Positions 11,608 through 23,797 of a stretch of DNA of 64,000 bases are shown here, in pieces. The first letter of the stretch is position 1, and every line of letters starts with the position of its first letter. Origin of the DNA: Taeniopygia guttata (taxonomy: Eukaryota > Chordata > Aves > Passeriformes > Estrildidae). The position numbers and the translations under genes are program-made. The notes under the pieces were generated by a model. That model made no database searches. It had not been told where the DNA came from and worked only from the letters and a program-made list of their open reading frames with translations. Where the stretch lies: NCBI RefSeq assembly GCF_048771995.1, contig NC_133030.1, forward strand, positions 12,168,001-12,232,000, in the 5' to 3' direction.

Positions 11608-14600
11608 ATGCTGCTGGCCTCGGCCGTGGTGGTGTGGGAATGGCTGAACGAGCACGGGCGCTGGCGGCCCTACAGCCCGGCCGTCAGCCACCACATCGAG
11701 GCGGTGGCCCGCGCCGGGCCGCGGGCGGGCGGCAGCGTGGTGCTGGGCCAGGCCGACAGCCGCCTGGCGCCCTACATCATCGACCTGCAGTCCATGCACC
11801 AGTTCCGCCAGGACACCGGTGAGTCGGCCCCGCGGCCCGGCCGCGCTCGGCGCTCCCGCCCGCGGCGGCACCGCGGCAGGGGCGTCCCGGTGTCCCCGCG
11901 CCGGGCTGCACCGAGCGGCGCTGCCGGGCCCCGCCGTGCCCGGCCCCGCACCGCCCTGAGCGATTCCAGCTCGCCCGTGTGCTCCCACCTGATCCCCAGG
12001 TCCTCGCCCGGCCCTCGCTGCCCAGTCCTGCCCGCGCATCCCTGCTCCCCCCGGGGTCGTGCTGCCCGCCCCGGGCCCTGTTGCACCCGCCCCATCCTTC
12101 TCCCTTCAGGAGAGCCCGTCTGCTGCACACCCTGCCCGGGCCGTGCCCGGCTCCCTCTGTGCTGGATCCGAGCCGCCATCGACCTAGAGCTGAATGGCAC
12201 TTGGGTGACGGATCCTGCCCTGGGGGATGGCGGCCCCAGGGCAGGGACACGAGCAGGTGGAGGGATGCTCAGGGAGGGCACGGGCAGCTGGGTGGGTCCC
12301 CAGCGTGATGGGGCTGTCTGTCCCCCACCTCCTGCGGTTGTCTGGGATGTGGGGCACAAGCACCCATGGCTGGGCATTAGCATGGGGGGTTGTGACCCCC
12401 AACACCCCCGTGATGGCCAGTGTGCTTTGTCCCTGGGGTGCAGCAGAGTGCCAGACACCCTCCTTTGTCCCTCTTTCCCCAGCAGTCCTGGGGGCTGGCG
12501 GCGACCCTCCCCTGCCCGTGGGTGTGAGGACAAGGGACCTCTGCGAGCAGGGTGGCTGGGGGCCAGCTTCTGAGGGCTATTGTTGCCCAGGGTGGAGGAC
12601 TGAAAGGGAGATTGTTCTGTCTCTCCCTGGGTTGCTGGGGATGTTGGTATTTTGGGTCATTAAACAGCTCTGATTTGGGGGGGTCGCGACCCTGGCAGGC
12701 CCTGAATAGCTATTGTTCCCTTTCTTCCCCTGTTGAATGGGAGGCCGGCTGGCGGCGAGGGGCTGGGGGAGCGCACAGCATTCCCACACTGCTGCCTGGG
12801 GACCGCCAGATGCCGCCTGCTGCCGCCAGATCTGGATAAATCACTGCCCCACTCCCCTCGGCTTTTCTGCCCCGGGTGCCCCTTGGCAGGACAGGGCGGG
12901 TGGCTCGGCTCGGCTCGGCTCGGCACGGCACCCCATGCCCCTTCAGCAGCGTGCTGATAAAACACCTTTTCCTTCTTATCCCACTCGTGTCCCTGAGGGA
13001 CCTGCGGTGGCGGCTGTTCTCCGCGGAGAGGTGGGGGTGAGAAGGGACTGAAATTCTTGGAGGCTTTGCAGGACACGTGGTGAAAAGCCGAAGCAGCAGA
13101 CTTGTTATTGCTTCTCTTTGAGTGCTTTCTTGTTCCTCTCGCTGGGCTGAGCCATGGGGATCTGCAGAAGGATCTGGAGGCAGTGGTGCTTGTCCCACCT
13201 GTTACCAAACACCTCTGGGCATTAGTGGCACACTCAGGATGGGACCCCAGTACCATGCACACCCAGTCCTGCCCTGCTGTGAGACATCCCAAAGAGGAAG
13301 CCTTTCTCCTCATTGTAGGAGTTCCCAAAATTTGTGTCCATGCTTTGAATGCATCCTGGTTGATTTGGAGTGGTGGGAAAGGAAACGCCTAGCCAAAATA
13401 AGGATGCAAGGCACAAAGCCTTGGTGCTTTGTGCTCTCATCCCACTCCTAATGTTTGCTGATGGGGCAGCGGGAGCTGGGCACAGGGCCCTGCTCAAACT
13501 CCTTAGCTTGGCCTCACAGGGATTTTCCTGTGAGGAAAATCAGTTGCCACAGTTGGGGTTTTCATCGTGGGCCGGTTTGGCAGCTGCAGATGGTGGGGCT
13601 GGCACGAGCCCCACTCCCCTACATGTGTGAGGCCCTGTGTGTGTCACTCCTTGGGGCTCGGAGCTGCCCCTCGAATCTTTTATTCACATGTTCCAGCCTA
13701 GAGCGGGGAGGGAGACAGGCACTGCAGGACTCGGGTGCCCTTATGCCTGGTTTCATCAGGCTCCCACGGGAGGTCCCTGGGAGCAGGCTGGAGCAGCCAG
13801 GCTTGTGGTTCTGTGTTTCCCCATCAGGGCTGAGTGGCCCCATGCTTGGCCTGTGGGCCAGTGGGAGTGAAATCTGCCCTTCCCTTCAGCTCAGTTGCAC
13901 TGGGGGTGCACCCCCAGGCTGTGGGGCTCCCTGCCCTCTGGGGAAACAGAGGCACACCGGTCCCCTGGCAGGGCGGGGACAGCAGCAGAGCCGGAAAGCC
14001 GTGCTGTCCCCGCGTGGAATGGCTCCTGTGGGACAGGTCGGGGTGGTTTCGCTGCCTGCCCACGGGTGGGTGCCGGCGCCAGGGTCTGACAGCATCTGTC
14101 GCCCTCCCTCAGGCACCATCCGGCCTGTCCGGCGCAGCTACTACGACCCGTCCTCGGCGCCGGGCAAGGGAGTCGTCTGGGAGTGGGAGAATGACAGCGG
14201 GACGTGGACGCCCTACGACATGGACGTGGGCATCACCATCCAGCGCGCCTACGAGAAGCAGCACCCCTGGGTGGACCTGAGCGCCATCGGCTTCTGCTAC
14301 GTCATCGACTTCGCCACCATGGGCCAGATCAACCGTCAGACCCAGCGCAAGCGCCGCGTCCGCCGCCGCCTCGACATGGTCTACCCGCTGGTGTCGGGCA
14401 CCCTGCCCAAGTCGCAGTCGTGGCCGGCCAGCCCCGGGGCGGCGGCGGCCCCGCCGGTGCCCGCCTGCACGTGTCCCCAGTGCCTCCTGGTCATGAGCGT
14501 CAAAGCCGCCGCCGGTGGCCCCGGCACCTCCACCCTGCAGCCCCGCAAAGCCGCCCCCGCGCCCCCGGCCGCCCCCAAGCCCGCGCTGCCCGCGGCAGGG

Positions 14601-17600
14601 CCGAAGGCACCGGACGGCGTGGCCGTGGCGCGCGGCTCGCTGAAGCCGCTGGCAGCGCAGGGGGGCCGGCGGCAGGCGGCCAGCACGCCCGCCCTGAGCT
14701 CGGCCGGTGCCTCTGGCAGCCCCCCCAGCGTGGGCAGCGGCAAAGGCGCCCGGCCCAGCCTCGGCACCCTGAACCGCAGCCACCTGCAGCGCCTGGCCAT
14801 CGCCCAGTCCCGCGTGCTCATCGCCTCCGGGTGAGTCCCACAGGGCGCCTGGCTGGAGAAAGGGACAGCACAGACTTTTTCCCCTCCCCGGGGCACTGCA
14901 GGGGTCTGTCACCCCTGAGCGTGGTGGGAGACACCTCGGTGGTCCCCAGCCTCCCGTGGAGGGAGGTGGGTTCTGCTGGGCCCCTCGCCTTCCTCACAGG
15001 TGCCTGGGGACCGGAGCAGGGATGGGGTGGCTCTTGCATCTCAATGAAGAGGCTGAGGCTGCTCTTTCTCTTGGAGTCAGGGGTTGGGTGGGGGACTGCA
15101 AAAGGCCCAAAGAAAAGCCATTCAGGCCCCATGAGAAGGGGTCCCTCCAGACCCCCACCCTCCAAAGACATTTTTTTGTGATGGGGTGGACATTTTATGG
15201 GCCTGTTTCTCCCCTTTGTCTGGCTCTGCCGTCAGCCTTCTGTCACGGCCTGGCCCCTTTCCTCTCCCTCTCCATCCTCCCCCTTCCCTCTGCTCCTGAC
15301 CTGCCGGGAAACTTTCCCATGGAAGAGAGCCCCAAGGGGAGGGGGGAAAGAGCTGTGGCAGTGACGTGGCCGTAGGAGAAAAGAGGAGAAGAAACAACAG
15401 ACTGGCCCGGGGAGCTGTGACAAAAAGGGGCCATGAATGGAGATGCAGTCAGGGATTCTAAAGCGCCAGAGAAAAGGCGGTGGTGGGGCAGGGAGGGGCA
15501 CGTTGCCCCATCGGGGGATTCTCTTTTTCCAGCCAGGGCCTGTGCAGTTGCTCAGGCAACTGTTGTGTAGCCCCTGGGCCCTGTGGGGACATGGGTGCCT
15601 CCTGCCTGTTCTGATGTGGTCTCTACTGGCTCCCTTCAGGGTCCCCACTGTCCCTGTGAAGAACCTCACTGGCTCCAGCCCCGTCAACCCAGCACTGGCA
15701 GGTGAGGATAGGGCTGCAGCGGGTGCTGGTTGCCCCAGGGTGTGGGGACAAACAGCCCCAGTGGGGCAGGTTTTGGGGAGCATCTGGGTCTCAGGGTGTT
15801 GCTGGTTTTCCTCAGTGCCATTTGTTACCTCCTTGTGCAGGGATCACGGGGATCCTCATGAGCGCGGCCGGGCTGCCCGTGTGCCTGACCCGGCCCCCCA
15901 AGCTGGTGCTGCACCCCCCACCCGTCAGCAAAAGCGAGATCCAGTCCATCCCTGGCATCTCCCACTCCTGCCGCAAGACCACCAAGAAACAGGCCAAGAA
16001 GGGTAAGAGAGACTGTTCCTCCTGCCCCTCCTGGTTCCCCTGTGTGCCCCATCCCTTCTGCTGCCCCTGGCAGTGGGTTTCTCCCATCCTTTCTTGCTCT
16101 CCTGCAGGTAAGACCCCCGAGGAGGTGCTGAAGAAATACCTGCAGAAGGTGCGGCATCCGCCAGATGAGGTAGGAGCAGCAGGGCTGTGCCAGGGTGTTC
16201 CAGGGGGCTTTGCCCTGGGATGAGGGGCTGGGGGACACACGTGATGCCACGTGCAGGGATATCCCACTGCCCTGTATGGCTCTGCCCTGTCCCCAAAGAG
16301 GGGCTGTGTGCTGCGTGCACGGTCCCTGCAGGGTGACAGCCCGGCCCAGGGCTGGGTGCCGGCTCCTGGGTGAGAGCAGGGCAGCCCATCAGCACCCATC
16401 CCTCTGATCCCTGCCCTCCCCTCTGGCACAGGACTGCACCATCTGCATGGAGCGGCTCTCTGCCCCCTCTGGCTACAAGGGGCCCCAGCCGGCCGTCAAG
16501 CCTGACCTCGTGGGGAAGCTGGTCAAGTGCAGCCACGCGTTCCACCTCCACTGCCTGGTGGCCATGTACAACAACGGCAACAAGGTGAGAGCCTGCAGCC
16601 CCGGGGACCCCCAGCTCAGCCACCCCTGCTGAGCTCCACGAGCTCTCCAGGGGACAGACCTCCAGCCTGGCTGCCCCGGAGGACTCCAGACCTCCCACCC
16701 TGACTCAGAGTTTTAATTTTTATCAGCAGCAAGCACTTGGGGACTGCTAAATCAGAACTCAGGGTTGTGTGGGTGTGTTTCCCCCCACTATGCTCGGATT
16801 TTTGTGCTTGTTTTCCCTGCCAGGGTGGACTTTGATCCCTGCGTGTTTGAGCAGAGTTACCTGGAATTTGGTGCCAGGCAGTGCTTCTCCAGCCATGCGA
16901 GGGTTTTTGCAAATATCCCTCGTGCTTGACATTCCCTGGAAAATGCATTGTTTGGAGATTTTCAATATTTATTATATTTCCCTCTTTGAAAAAGCAAAGC
17001 AAAACAAACCACCAATTCAGAGCTAGGCAAAGCAATGAGGACTGGAAAAGTGATGGAGAAGAGAAATGCAGACCTGAGGTTTTCGGTTGAAGTTGGGTAG
17101 AGAATTCTCCCTGCCCTATCCCAAGTTCCTGAGAGTTTTTAAAATTAGGTTTTTCCTGATTAAAATGACTCAGTGCCTGGCATGGCTCGGTGCTGCAGAG
17201 ACTGGTTTCACTGTGTCCCCCCTTCTCCACTCTCAGGATGGGAGTCTGCAGTGTCCCACCTGCAAAACCATCTATGGGGTGAAGACAGGGACGCAGCCCC
17301 CCGGGAAGATGGAATATCACATCATCCCCCATGCGCTGCCCGGCCACGCCGACTGCAAAACCATCCGCATCATCTACAACATCCCCCCAGGGGTGCAGGT
17401 GGGTCTGGGGGGGCCACCCCCTTGTCACAGCTGTATCAGCCCCAGGTCCCACTGCAGCTTGTGCCTTGACTCTGGAGCTGCTTGTCCATAAGGATGTTGT
17501 GGGAAGTCTGGGGTGTATCTGCGTGAAAGTGCTGTCCCTGTCTGCTTGGTGGCAGGGGGATGGTGGCCATTAGTGGCCCCCAAGGCTTGGGGAGTTGCCC

Positions 17601-18241
17601 CCGTGCCCAGAGATTGCTTTTGAGCTCCAGAAGGGTTTTCTTTTCCCCTCCACGTTGCAGGGACCAGAGCATCCAAACCCTGGGAAGAGCTTCACGGCCC
17701 GTGGCTTCCCCCGGCACTGCTACCTGCCAGACAGTGAGAAGGGCAGGAAGGTGAGCTGGCTGAGGCGTGCCAGGGTGGGAAAATCAAACATGGCTCAAGC
17801 AGGGGAATGTGGGTGGAGGCTTTCTCCACAGCCCATCCAGCAGGCTCTGCAGGTGTCCTGTGACCTTCCCATACAGGCTCAGCAGCCCGGTCAGTCTGTT
17901 CTGGCTGGGCCAGGAGGCTGTGCTGGGCTGCTCCAGGAGGCCTTGCCTGCGGGCTGCCCACATTGCCGTGCTTGCTTTGCTGCCTGCCCCATTCCTGGCC
18001 TCCACAGGTACTGAAGTTGCTGCTGGTGGCCTGGGACCGGCGCCTGATCTTCGCCATCGGGACCTCCAGCACCACGGGCGAGTCGGACACGGTGATCTGG
18101 AACGAGATCCACCACAAGACAGAGTTCGGCTCCAACCTCACTGGCCACGGCTACCCTGACATCAACTACCTGGACAATGTCCTGGCTGAGCTGGCAGCCC
18201 AGGGCATCACGGAGGAGAGCCTGGCGCAGGAGAAGGACTGA
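11608..18241 (+). CDS. DTX4: Deltex-4, E3 ubiquitin ligase
   Basis: Nine exons: 11608-11818, 14113-14830, 15640-15701, 15841-16002, 16108-16169, 16432-16584, 17237-17398, 17661-17750 and 18008-18241. They splice in phase to 617 codons plus stop; human DTX4 is 619. Two WWE domains fill the N-terminus ([19 protein letters not shown].., then [16 protein letters not shown]..). A basic and proline/alanine-rich linker follows in exon 2, then a conserved motif ([20 protein letters not shown]). The RING finger starts near residue 406 ([27 protein letters not shown]). The deltex C-terminal domain holds [20 protein letters not shown] and [23 protein letters not shown] domains in this family bind the Notch ankyrin repeats; the C-terminal part binds ADP-ribose and works with the RING. 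DTX4 is also reported to target TBK1. Intron 1 (2.3 kb) and intron 6 (652 bp) hold no other gene I can see. Confidence 0.97.
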
Positions 18242-20125
18242 GACCATGGCGAGGAGGCAAGGAAAGGGTTGCCTGTGCCGGCACCCACCAGGATAAAGCT
18301 GCTGGAGATACCTGCCTGGGGGCTTTTCAGGGCACACCTGGAGCCCCCTGCTCCCAGTGGCAGCCACGCAGTGCCCCAGGCTGGCTGGGAATGCGGGAGA
18401 AGGTCCTTTTGGCCATCCCCTTCACTCCTGCAGGGCAGGAACATCCTCACACACAGCTGTGGGGCTTCAGGCTGGCTCGGCCACCCCTCTGGATGGTGTC
18501 CTGTCCTCGCTGCCACTGTGCTGAGGACTTGGGGGGTGCCAGACTCCCCTCTCTCCTCATCTGTGCCAGTCCCAGCCTGACCCAACACCCCTGCCACCCA
18601 CCTGGGGCTGGGATCTGGCTTGGGGTGGGAGCTGGGGCCACGGGAGTCCCCCTTGCTCTGCCTCGTCCCTCTGATGTTTGTTTGTTTGTTCATTCTGTCC
18701 GGTACCTCCCCACTGGTCTCCTGTGTCTGTGGAGGTTGGGGGGCCCTGGGCTGCCTCAGCTCCCCCCAGCCCTGCCCCCTGCTCCTCTTGGCTGTGTCTG
18801 AGCTGTGCCCTGCAGGGTCCCTGAGTCTGGGCTGCCCCTGCCTCTGCATGCCAGGGAGGGGCTGGTGGGTGGTAGGAGGTGTGTGGGGGGACAATGACAC
18901 CCCACCTCCCCACAGTGGGTTCCTTGAACTGTTCGTATGGGGGCGTCCCCACGTTGGAATTTCTATATACCTCGTGTTTTGGGGTTTTGTCGTATATATG
19001 TACATATAGGGGGGGCATCTGGGGAGGCAGCCTGGGAGAACATGGTGCTGCAGCCGAGCTGGGGCTGGGCACAGTGGTGCTTGGGGTTGGGACAGGGGCT
19101 GTGGGGCCCCCTACCCCGACAGGGCTCTGCCCCATGGGAGGGCTGTCACTTGTGGGTCCCCATGGGGCCAGATGCAGGTGAGGTAAGAAGTGTTCCCCTT
19201 CCTGCCCCAGAGAGGCCTTGGGTAGGTCCGGAGGGGAAGGTGGTTGGTGAGGGGTTGGCATGGGCTGGGCCAGGAGGGTGGTGTGGATAGGAGAGTGTGG
19301 GTGATGGGGGTGGGGGAAGTGTGTTCCAAGGCTCTGGGGGTCCATGTCAGCCCCCTGGGTGACTGGGCCTTGGAGAGCCCTGGGCTGGTGGAAGGTGTCC
19401 CTGCCCAGGGCAGGGGTTAGGAATGAGAGAGTCTGTGGGGTCCCTTCCGTCCCAAACCAGGGGTTTGTGGGGCCTCTTGGAGACACCTGTGCCAGGTGCT
19501 GGGGGCTCCCTGGCCCTCTGTGCTGGTGGGAGGGGGGTCCATCCTGCTGTGCATCGTTCTCTTGTCGTTGCTGTTTTTCCTCTCCGTGGCCTGGAGGGTC
19601 CGTCACCCCCACGGCCACCCCGTGGAGGGGCTGGGGGTCAATAAAGCGGATAGCAGGGGACTCTGGCGGTCCCTGCACGGCCTGGGCTCTCCGTTGTCTT
19701 CTGTCAGTCATCTGTGTGGCCAGGCGAGCCAGGGGCGCTGTGGGCAGGGCCAGGCACCCCGAGTCCCCCTGATGTCCCTTCGCACCGATCTGTGCCCAGC
19801 CGCCCTCAGCGTGGGTTGCTATCTTCTACCTCAAGGGAGAAACCCTCTTTCCCCAGGCACACGCCCCTGTTTGGGTGGCTCTCAGCGGTGTGATTTCTCC
19901 TCCACTGCCCGCCCTGGGTTTTCCCCAGTGCAGACAAAGCCTGTCTGGAGCTATGCAAAACCTTCTGGGTGAGAGGGGGGAGGGTCCCCCACCTCCGCGG
20001 TGCCAGCCCGATGGCTCTTACTGTGAGTAAGTCTTTCCACAACGTGACTTTTTTTTCATTTTTTTAATGCTCTGTTGACTACACGATGAGTTGCTGGCTG
20101 AAATAAAAACTGCTCCGTGCCTCTC
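18242..20125 (+). other. DTX4: DTX4 3' UTR with two polyadenylation signals
   Basis: About 1.9 kb after the stop, rich in G and C, with no coding evidence. AATAAA is at 19640-19645 and at 20102-20107. Mammalian DTX4 also has a long 3' UTR. An alternating stretch (GTATATATGTACATATAG near 18990) and ATATCTATCCCGATAGATAT (palindromic, near 20140, just after the last signal) are the only low-complexity features. Confidence 0.6.
20063..20068 (-). terminator. Candidate MPEG1 polyadenylation signal (ATTAAA)
   Basis: TTTAAT on the + strand reads ATTAAA on the - strand, about 215 bases after the MPEG1 stop. No AATAAA is seen on the - strand in this interval, so the variant signal is the best candidate. 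It lies upstream of the distal DTX4 signal, so the two convergent mRNAs may overlap. Confidence 0.4.
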
Positions 20126-20280
20126 TGCATGCGTGTGTATATCTATCCCGATAGATATACATGGAGACGGGGGTTGCAGCTTGCAGCATGCAGGATTTGG
20201 GATATAGCCCTCCCCGGGGCCCCTCCGCTCCCTCCTTTTCCCAGGGGTTTGGGGATTTGGGGCACAAGGGGAGGGGGCAC

Positions 20281-22437
20281 TCAGGGCACCGTCCCCTCCA
20301 GCTCCTGCTGGTACCCCTCGCCCACGCTCAGCACTGTGCTGTGCTCAGGGCTGGCGGGGGCCGGGCTGTCCCCTGTGCCCAGCTCGCGGTACCCCTTGGC
20401 CCTGTAGCGCCGGTGGCCGTACCAGGCTGTCCCCAGGCCAGTGGCCAGCCCAGCCAGCACGGCCACGGTGACTCCAGCCACCTCTCCCCCTGACAGCCCC
20501 CTGCCCCTGACCATTTCGGCCACGTGCTGGACCTCCTCTGGCCGTGCCAGCCGCCACACGTGGCTCTGGCCGTCCCTCACCCAGGTGCTGTCCCCGTCCC
20601 GCACCAGCAGCGTGTCCACGGCCGGCAGGTTGGCGGGGCGCCGGGTGAAGGGGGGCAGGCGGGCGGGCGGCAGCGAGCCCCCGGTGAGGAGCCCGGCCTT
20701 GACGCAGAACTGCACCTGGCAGCTGTCGCTGATGAGTGCCAGGTGCTGGCTGAAGCCCGGGGGACAGCCCTTGGCGTGGGGGTCCTCAGCTGTGCCCCGG
20801 TGCTGCCCGGCCAGGGGGTTCCCTGCCTGGCAGCTGAAGAAGCCCCCGAAGGGCACGGCGTACTCGGCCCCCTCCTCGTAATCCTGGCTCACGCACACTC
20901 TGAGCTCGCCGAAGAGCTTCAGAGGGAAGTACCCCGAGGGGCAGGACTGGGCTCCGGTGATGGGGTTGGTGCCGTGGGTGCTGAACAGCCCCCCAAAGAG
21001 GTATCCCGAGTTTGGAGCCACCGGCCCGCTCGCAGCGCACCAGTAGGCGCTGAACTGCGCCCGGGAGAGCCAAAAAACGTCCTGGCACTTGCGGTGGCAG
21101 AAGATGCCCAGGGTGCACTCGTTGTGGCACTCCAGGTGGCTGTGCCCCTCCTCCCGCTCCTGCACACCCAGCAGCACCGGGCTGTAGGTGGCGGGGCAGG
21201 AGAAGGCCCCGGTGAGGGGGTTCCTCTGCTCCAGCCGTGCGCACAGTGCGCCGGCGTCGGGACCGCCCAGGCCCACGCACTCCTGGAAGACTCCCCCGAA
21301 GGTGAAGTTGGCCACGGTGCCCTGGCAGGAGCCGTCGTCAGTGTTGGCATGGAAGTTGAAGTTGGGCGAGGCGGCGTCGGTGCAGCCCGGGATGGTGTTG
21401 AAGGTGTAGTAGCGGCGGATGGCGAGCTCCACGCACCGGGCCACCCTCCGCACCGTGGGCACCGGCAGCTCCGGCACCGTGCTGGGCTTGATGAAGAAAT
21501 ACAGGGGCAGCCCCGAGCGGTCCAGGGCCACCAGCTTGTTTTGAATCTTCTCCTGCCACGTCTTCAGGGTGATGCCCGGGTAAAAGGGGGTCCCACCGAT
21601 GCTCTCCACCCTGGAGCTGGTGCGGTTGTCCAGGTACTGCTTGGTGAAGCCCGAGCCGACGTCCAGGGATTCCTTGGTTCCCACATTGACAATGCTGTGG
21701 AAGGCCACGCCGGCCGAGGCGGTGACACTGTTCAGTGCGGCCCAGCTGTCCTTCAGGAAAGTGGCCTTGATCTGGTCCTCCTGCACCAAGGTGGCTCCTG
21801 CATCCACGGAGGTGATGGTGTGGGTGCCGTAGTTGAGCACCAGCACCTCGGCCAGAAAATCGGCCATCTGGGTCTGGTTGTTCTCCAGGTGGCTGGCGAT
21901 GGTCAGCAGCTGCTGCTTGAAGGCCTTGTCCAGGGCCGCCTCGGGGTCGATCTTGGCAGTGTAAACCAGGTTCCTGACTTGCACCCGGGTAGTGACAGCC
22001 TTGTCTCTCACCTGCTGGGTCTTGGTGCGGTGGAAGTCGCTGGAGAATTTGCCGTTGATGGCGGAGAAGAGGGACAGCTCCAGGTTGATGGAGGCAGAGG
22101 TGATGCTCTGGTAATCCTTCCAGGACTCGATGATCTCGGAGTTGATGTCCAGGTTGCTCTGCTTGCGGGGGATAGTGAAGATCTCGTCTGGGATGAGGTA
22201 AGATCCATCTTCTGTGGTCTTGCACTGTGAGTAGCCCAGGTTGAAGACTCTGCCCATATCCAGATTCCTGAGGTTATCCCAGCCCCCTCCTGGCAGAACT
22301 TCCAGACGTGAGAGCTTCAAGGTCTTGCTGCACACCCCAAACCCTGAAGAGGACAAAAGTTCCTGGGACTGCTCAGCCCCTGTCACCCATGCCAGCAGTG
22401 CCCAGGTGAGCAAGGCCCCCCAGAGCCCCCAGCCCAT
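20281..22437 (-). CDS. MPEG1: Macrophage-expressed gene 1 (perforin-2)
   Basis: A single uninterrupted exon of 718 codons; human MPEG1 is 716 residues and also has one coding exon. Residues 1-20 are a signal peptide. The MACPF domain covers about 30-350, with the signature YGTHTITSVDAGA at 203-215. The cysteine-rich P2 region follows (about 370-590), carrying repeated GG.F..C / NPLTGA-like motifs. A transmembrane helix lies at about 651-673, then a short cytosolic tail with a lysine at 681 (KGYREL) of the kind reported as ubiquitylated in mammals. N-glycosylation sequons are at N187, N271 and N377. MPEG1 is a phagosomal pore-former of macrophages and dendritic cells that kills engulfed bacteria and is also reported to release antigens from endosomes. 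The gene looks intact and is tail-to-tail with DTX4, as in mammals. Confidence 0.98.
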   Translation of the reverse strand: MGWGLWGALLTWALLAWVTGAEQSQELLSSSGFGVCSKTLKLSRLEVLPGGGWDNLRNLDMGRVFNLGYSQCKTTEDGSYLIPDEIFTIPRKQSNLDINSEIIESWKDYQSITSASINLELSLFSAINGKFSSDFHRTKTQQVRDKAVTTRVQVRNLVYTAKIDPEAALDKAFKQQLLTIASHLENNQTQMADFLAEVLVLNYGTHTITSVDAGATLVQEDQIKATFLKDSWAALNSVTASAGVAFHSIVNVGTKESLDVGSGFTKQYLDNRTSSRVESIGGTPFYPGITLKTWQEKIQNKLVALDRSGLPLYFFIKPSTVPELPVPTVRRVARCVELAIRRYYTFNTIPGCTDAASPNFNFHANTDDGSCQGTVANFTFGGVFQECVGLGGPDAGALCARLEQRNPLTGAFSCPATYSPVLLGVQEREEGHSHLECHNECTLGIFCHRKCQDVFWLSRAQFSAYWCAASGPVAPNSGYLFGGLFSTHGTNPITGAQSCPSGYFPLKLFGELRVCVSQDYEEGAEYAVPFGGFFSCQAGNPLAGQHRGTAEDPHAKGCPPGFSQHLALISDSCQVQFCVKAGLLTGGSLPPARLPPFTRRPANLPAVDTLLVRDGDSTWVRDGQSHVWRLARPEEVQHVAEMVRGRGLSGGEVAGVTVAVLAGLATGLGTAWYGHRRYRAKGYRELGTGDSPAPASPEHSTVLSVGEGYQQELEGTVP

Positions 22438-22560
22438 GGCTGAGCTGGTGCTGGGCCCTCAGCAGTTGGAGCGGAGGGACCGGAGCGGGGAAAATGAACT
22501 GGCAGAGGGAATCAACAAAAGGGAAAGGAGAAGTGAGAACTGAGGCATGTGAGAAATGAC
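22438..22560 (-). promoter_or_regulatory. MPEG1 proximal 5' region with myeloid-type motifs
   Basis: Just upstream of the ATG are GGGGAAAATGAACTGG (about 22487-22502), close to an interferon-response half-site pair, and GGGAAAGGAGAAGTGAGAAC (about 22521-22540), which resembles a PU.1/IRF composite. Mammalian MPEG1 is myeloid-restricted and PU.1-driven, so these are reasonable candidates, but motif matches this short occur often by chance. Confidence 0.3.
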
Positions 22561-23117
22561 AGAGTGGAAACTGAGACCAGGGGGTGGGGAGCAGGAAGGT
22601 GTCTGTCCCTCCCTCTGCCCCACCCAGGGGCTCTCTGCAGCCTCCTCTGCCCCACTCCTGTCCTTCCCCCAGGGTCTGCAGTGTCACCAGCCAGGACAGC
22701 ACCTCCTGCTTGGGAATGCTGGGCCCCAGGTGCTGAGGGTACTGATCCAGCTCTGCCCAGCTGGTGCCTGGCTGGGCTTCGGGCTCAGCAGCACAGGGCA
22801 GGTGCTGCAAGTTTTGAGGAATAAACAGTTAAGGAAGTTTCTGCTGTGAAAATGGTGAGTCTTTCCATATAGACAGATTCACTTCCCCTGGTTTTGCTCC
22901 CGAGTTCCTCTTTGCAGGACACTTCTGCCTGGGAGGAGGATGAAGTGACAGCTGTGAAGGAGCATAGGGACCATAGGTGCCTGTGTTTTTTGGGCAGGAT
23001 AATGCCAGGAGTAGGGGGTGAAAGGATAACAGGAACACCACTGGGGATGTTCTTGCTGGCTCCAGCCCCTGGAGTAGCTAGAAAACCCTTGTGCAGGGAT
23101 TCTCATCTGCACTAGGA
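22561..23117. other. Intergenic DNA upstream of MPEG1
   Basis: No gene or repeat family recognised. An AATAAA near 22820 has no identified transcript. Confidence 0.4.
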
Positions 23118-23797
23118 TGTGCAAGCTATGTCGTCACTTCACCTAATATTGGGGAAGATGAAACAAGAAAGCCTTATAAATATGATTGCCTGGCAAAAGA
23201 TTTAGAAAATACAGAGATTGAGATGGTAACAAGTTTTGAGATACCAAACCTTAGTTACTGAACAACTAGAAAACAATAGTACAGCCGGGATGAAAGCAAT
23301 CCCCGCTTTTGATTGAACAATGCCCTTACCTACAGATAGGTCCAAAGGTCAAATAGACTGTTCTATCTCACCCCCAATGTATGGTTCATCCCACACCTGT
23401 AACCCTCCCCTGAAACATCAAGTGTCTGTGACCCCCTTGGCCTAAGTCTTGCTCAACCCTACCTTGAAGCCCCTGATAAGGAGTCCCTGAGGAGCCAGAT
23501 GCTCTCTTGCAACTCCCCCTCTCCTGGAACACCCTCTCCTTCTTGGGATCCTCTCTTATCTCCCCCTACCCCTTGCCTCTCCCTTCCCCCATGCCCTCGG
23601 GCCTGCCACATGTCACGTCTGGTGACTCCAAGCAGGGCCTTTCACCCTCTCTAATAAACCAGATATTCTAAGAGCAGCCTTCAGAGATCTCTCGTCTCCA
23701 TCCAGCCAAACCGTCCTGGAGTCCAGAGTCCTCCTCGCAACCTAAAACCTACCCCTGTGCCATGGAGGCAGTGGAACGTCAGTTTTTTCCCCTAACA
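23118..23797 (+). mobile_element. Probable solo LTR of an avian endogenous retrovirus (fossil)
   Basis: About 680 bp with LTR-like organisation: it begins TGTGCAAGCTATG, and an A-rich first part leads into a pyrimidine-rich middle. It then has CACGTCTGGTGACTCC, an AATAAA signal near 23660, a short stretch of R/U5 character, and an end at CCCCTAACA. No internal retroviral region or primer-binding site follows, so it looks like a solo LTR. I found no clear target-site duplication, so the ends are approximate and the family is unassigned; it resembles passerine ERV LTRs in layout only. Confidence 0.5.

Noticed and set aside
10756-12039. A 427-codon open frame (-) over the DTX4 promoter and exon 1
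   Set aside because: CpG-island artefact antisense to DTX4, with Ala/Arg/Pro-rich text and no conserved motif.
20524-22230. A 568-codon open frame on the strand opposite MPEG1
   Set aside because: An antisense shadow of the GC-rich MPEG1 coding exon; no domains, while MPEG1 has a full family match.
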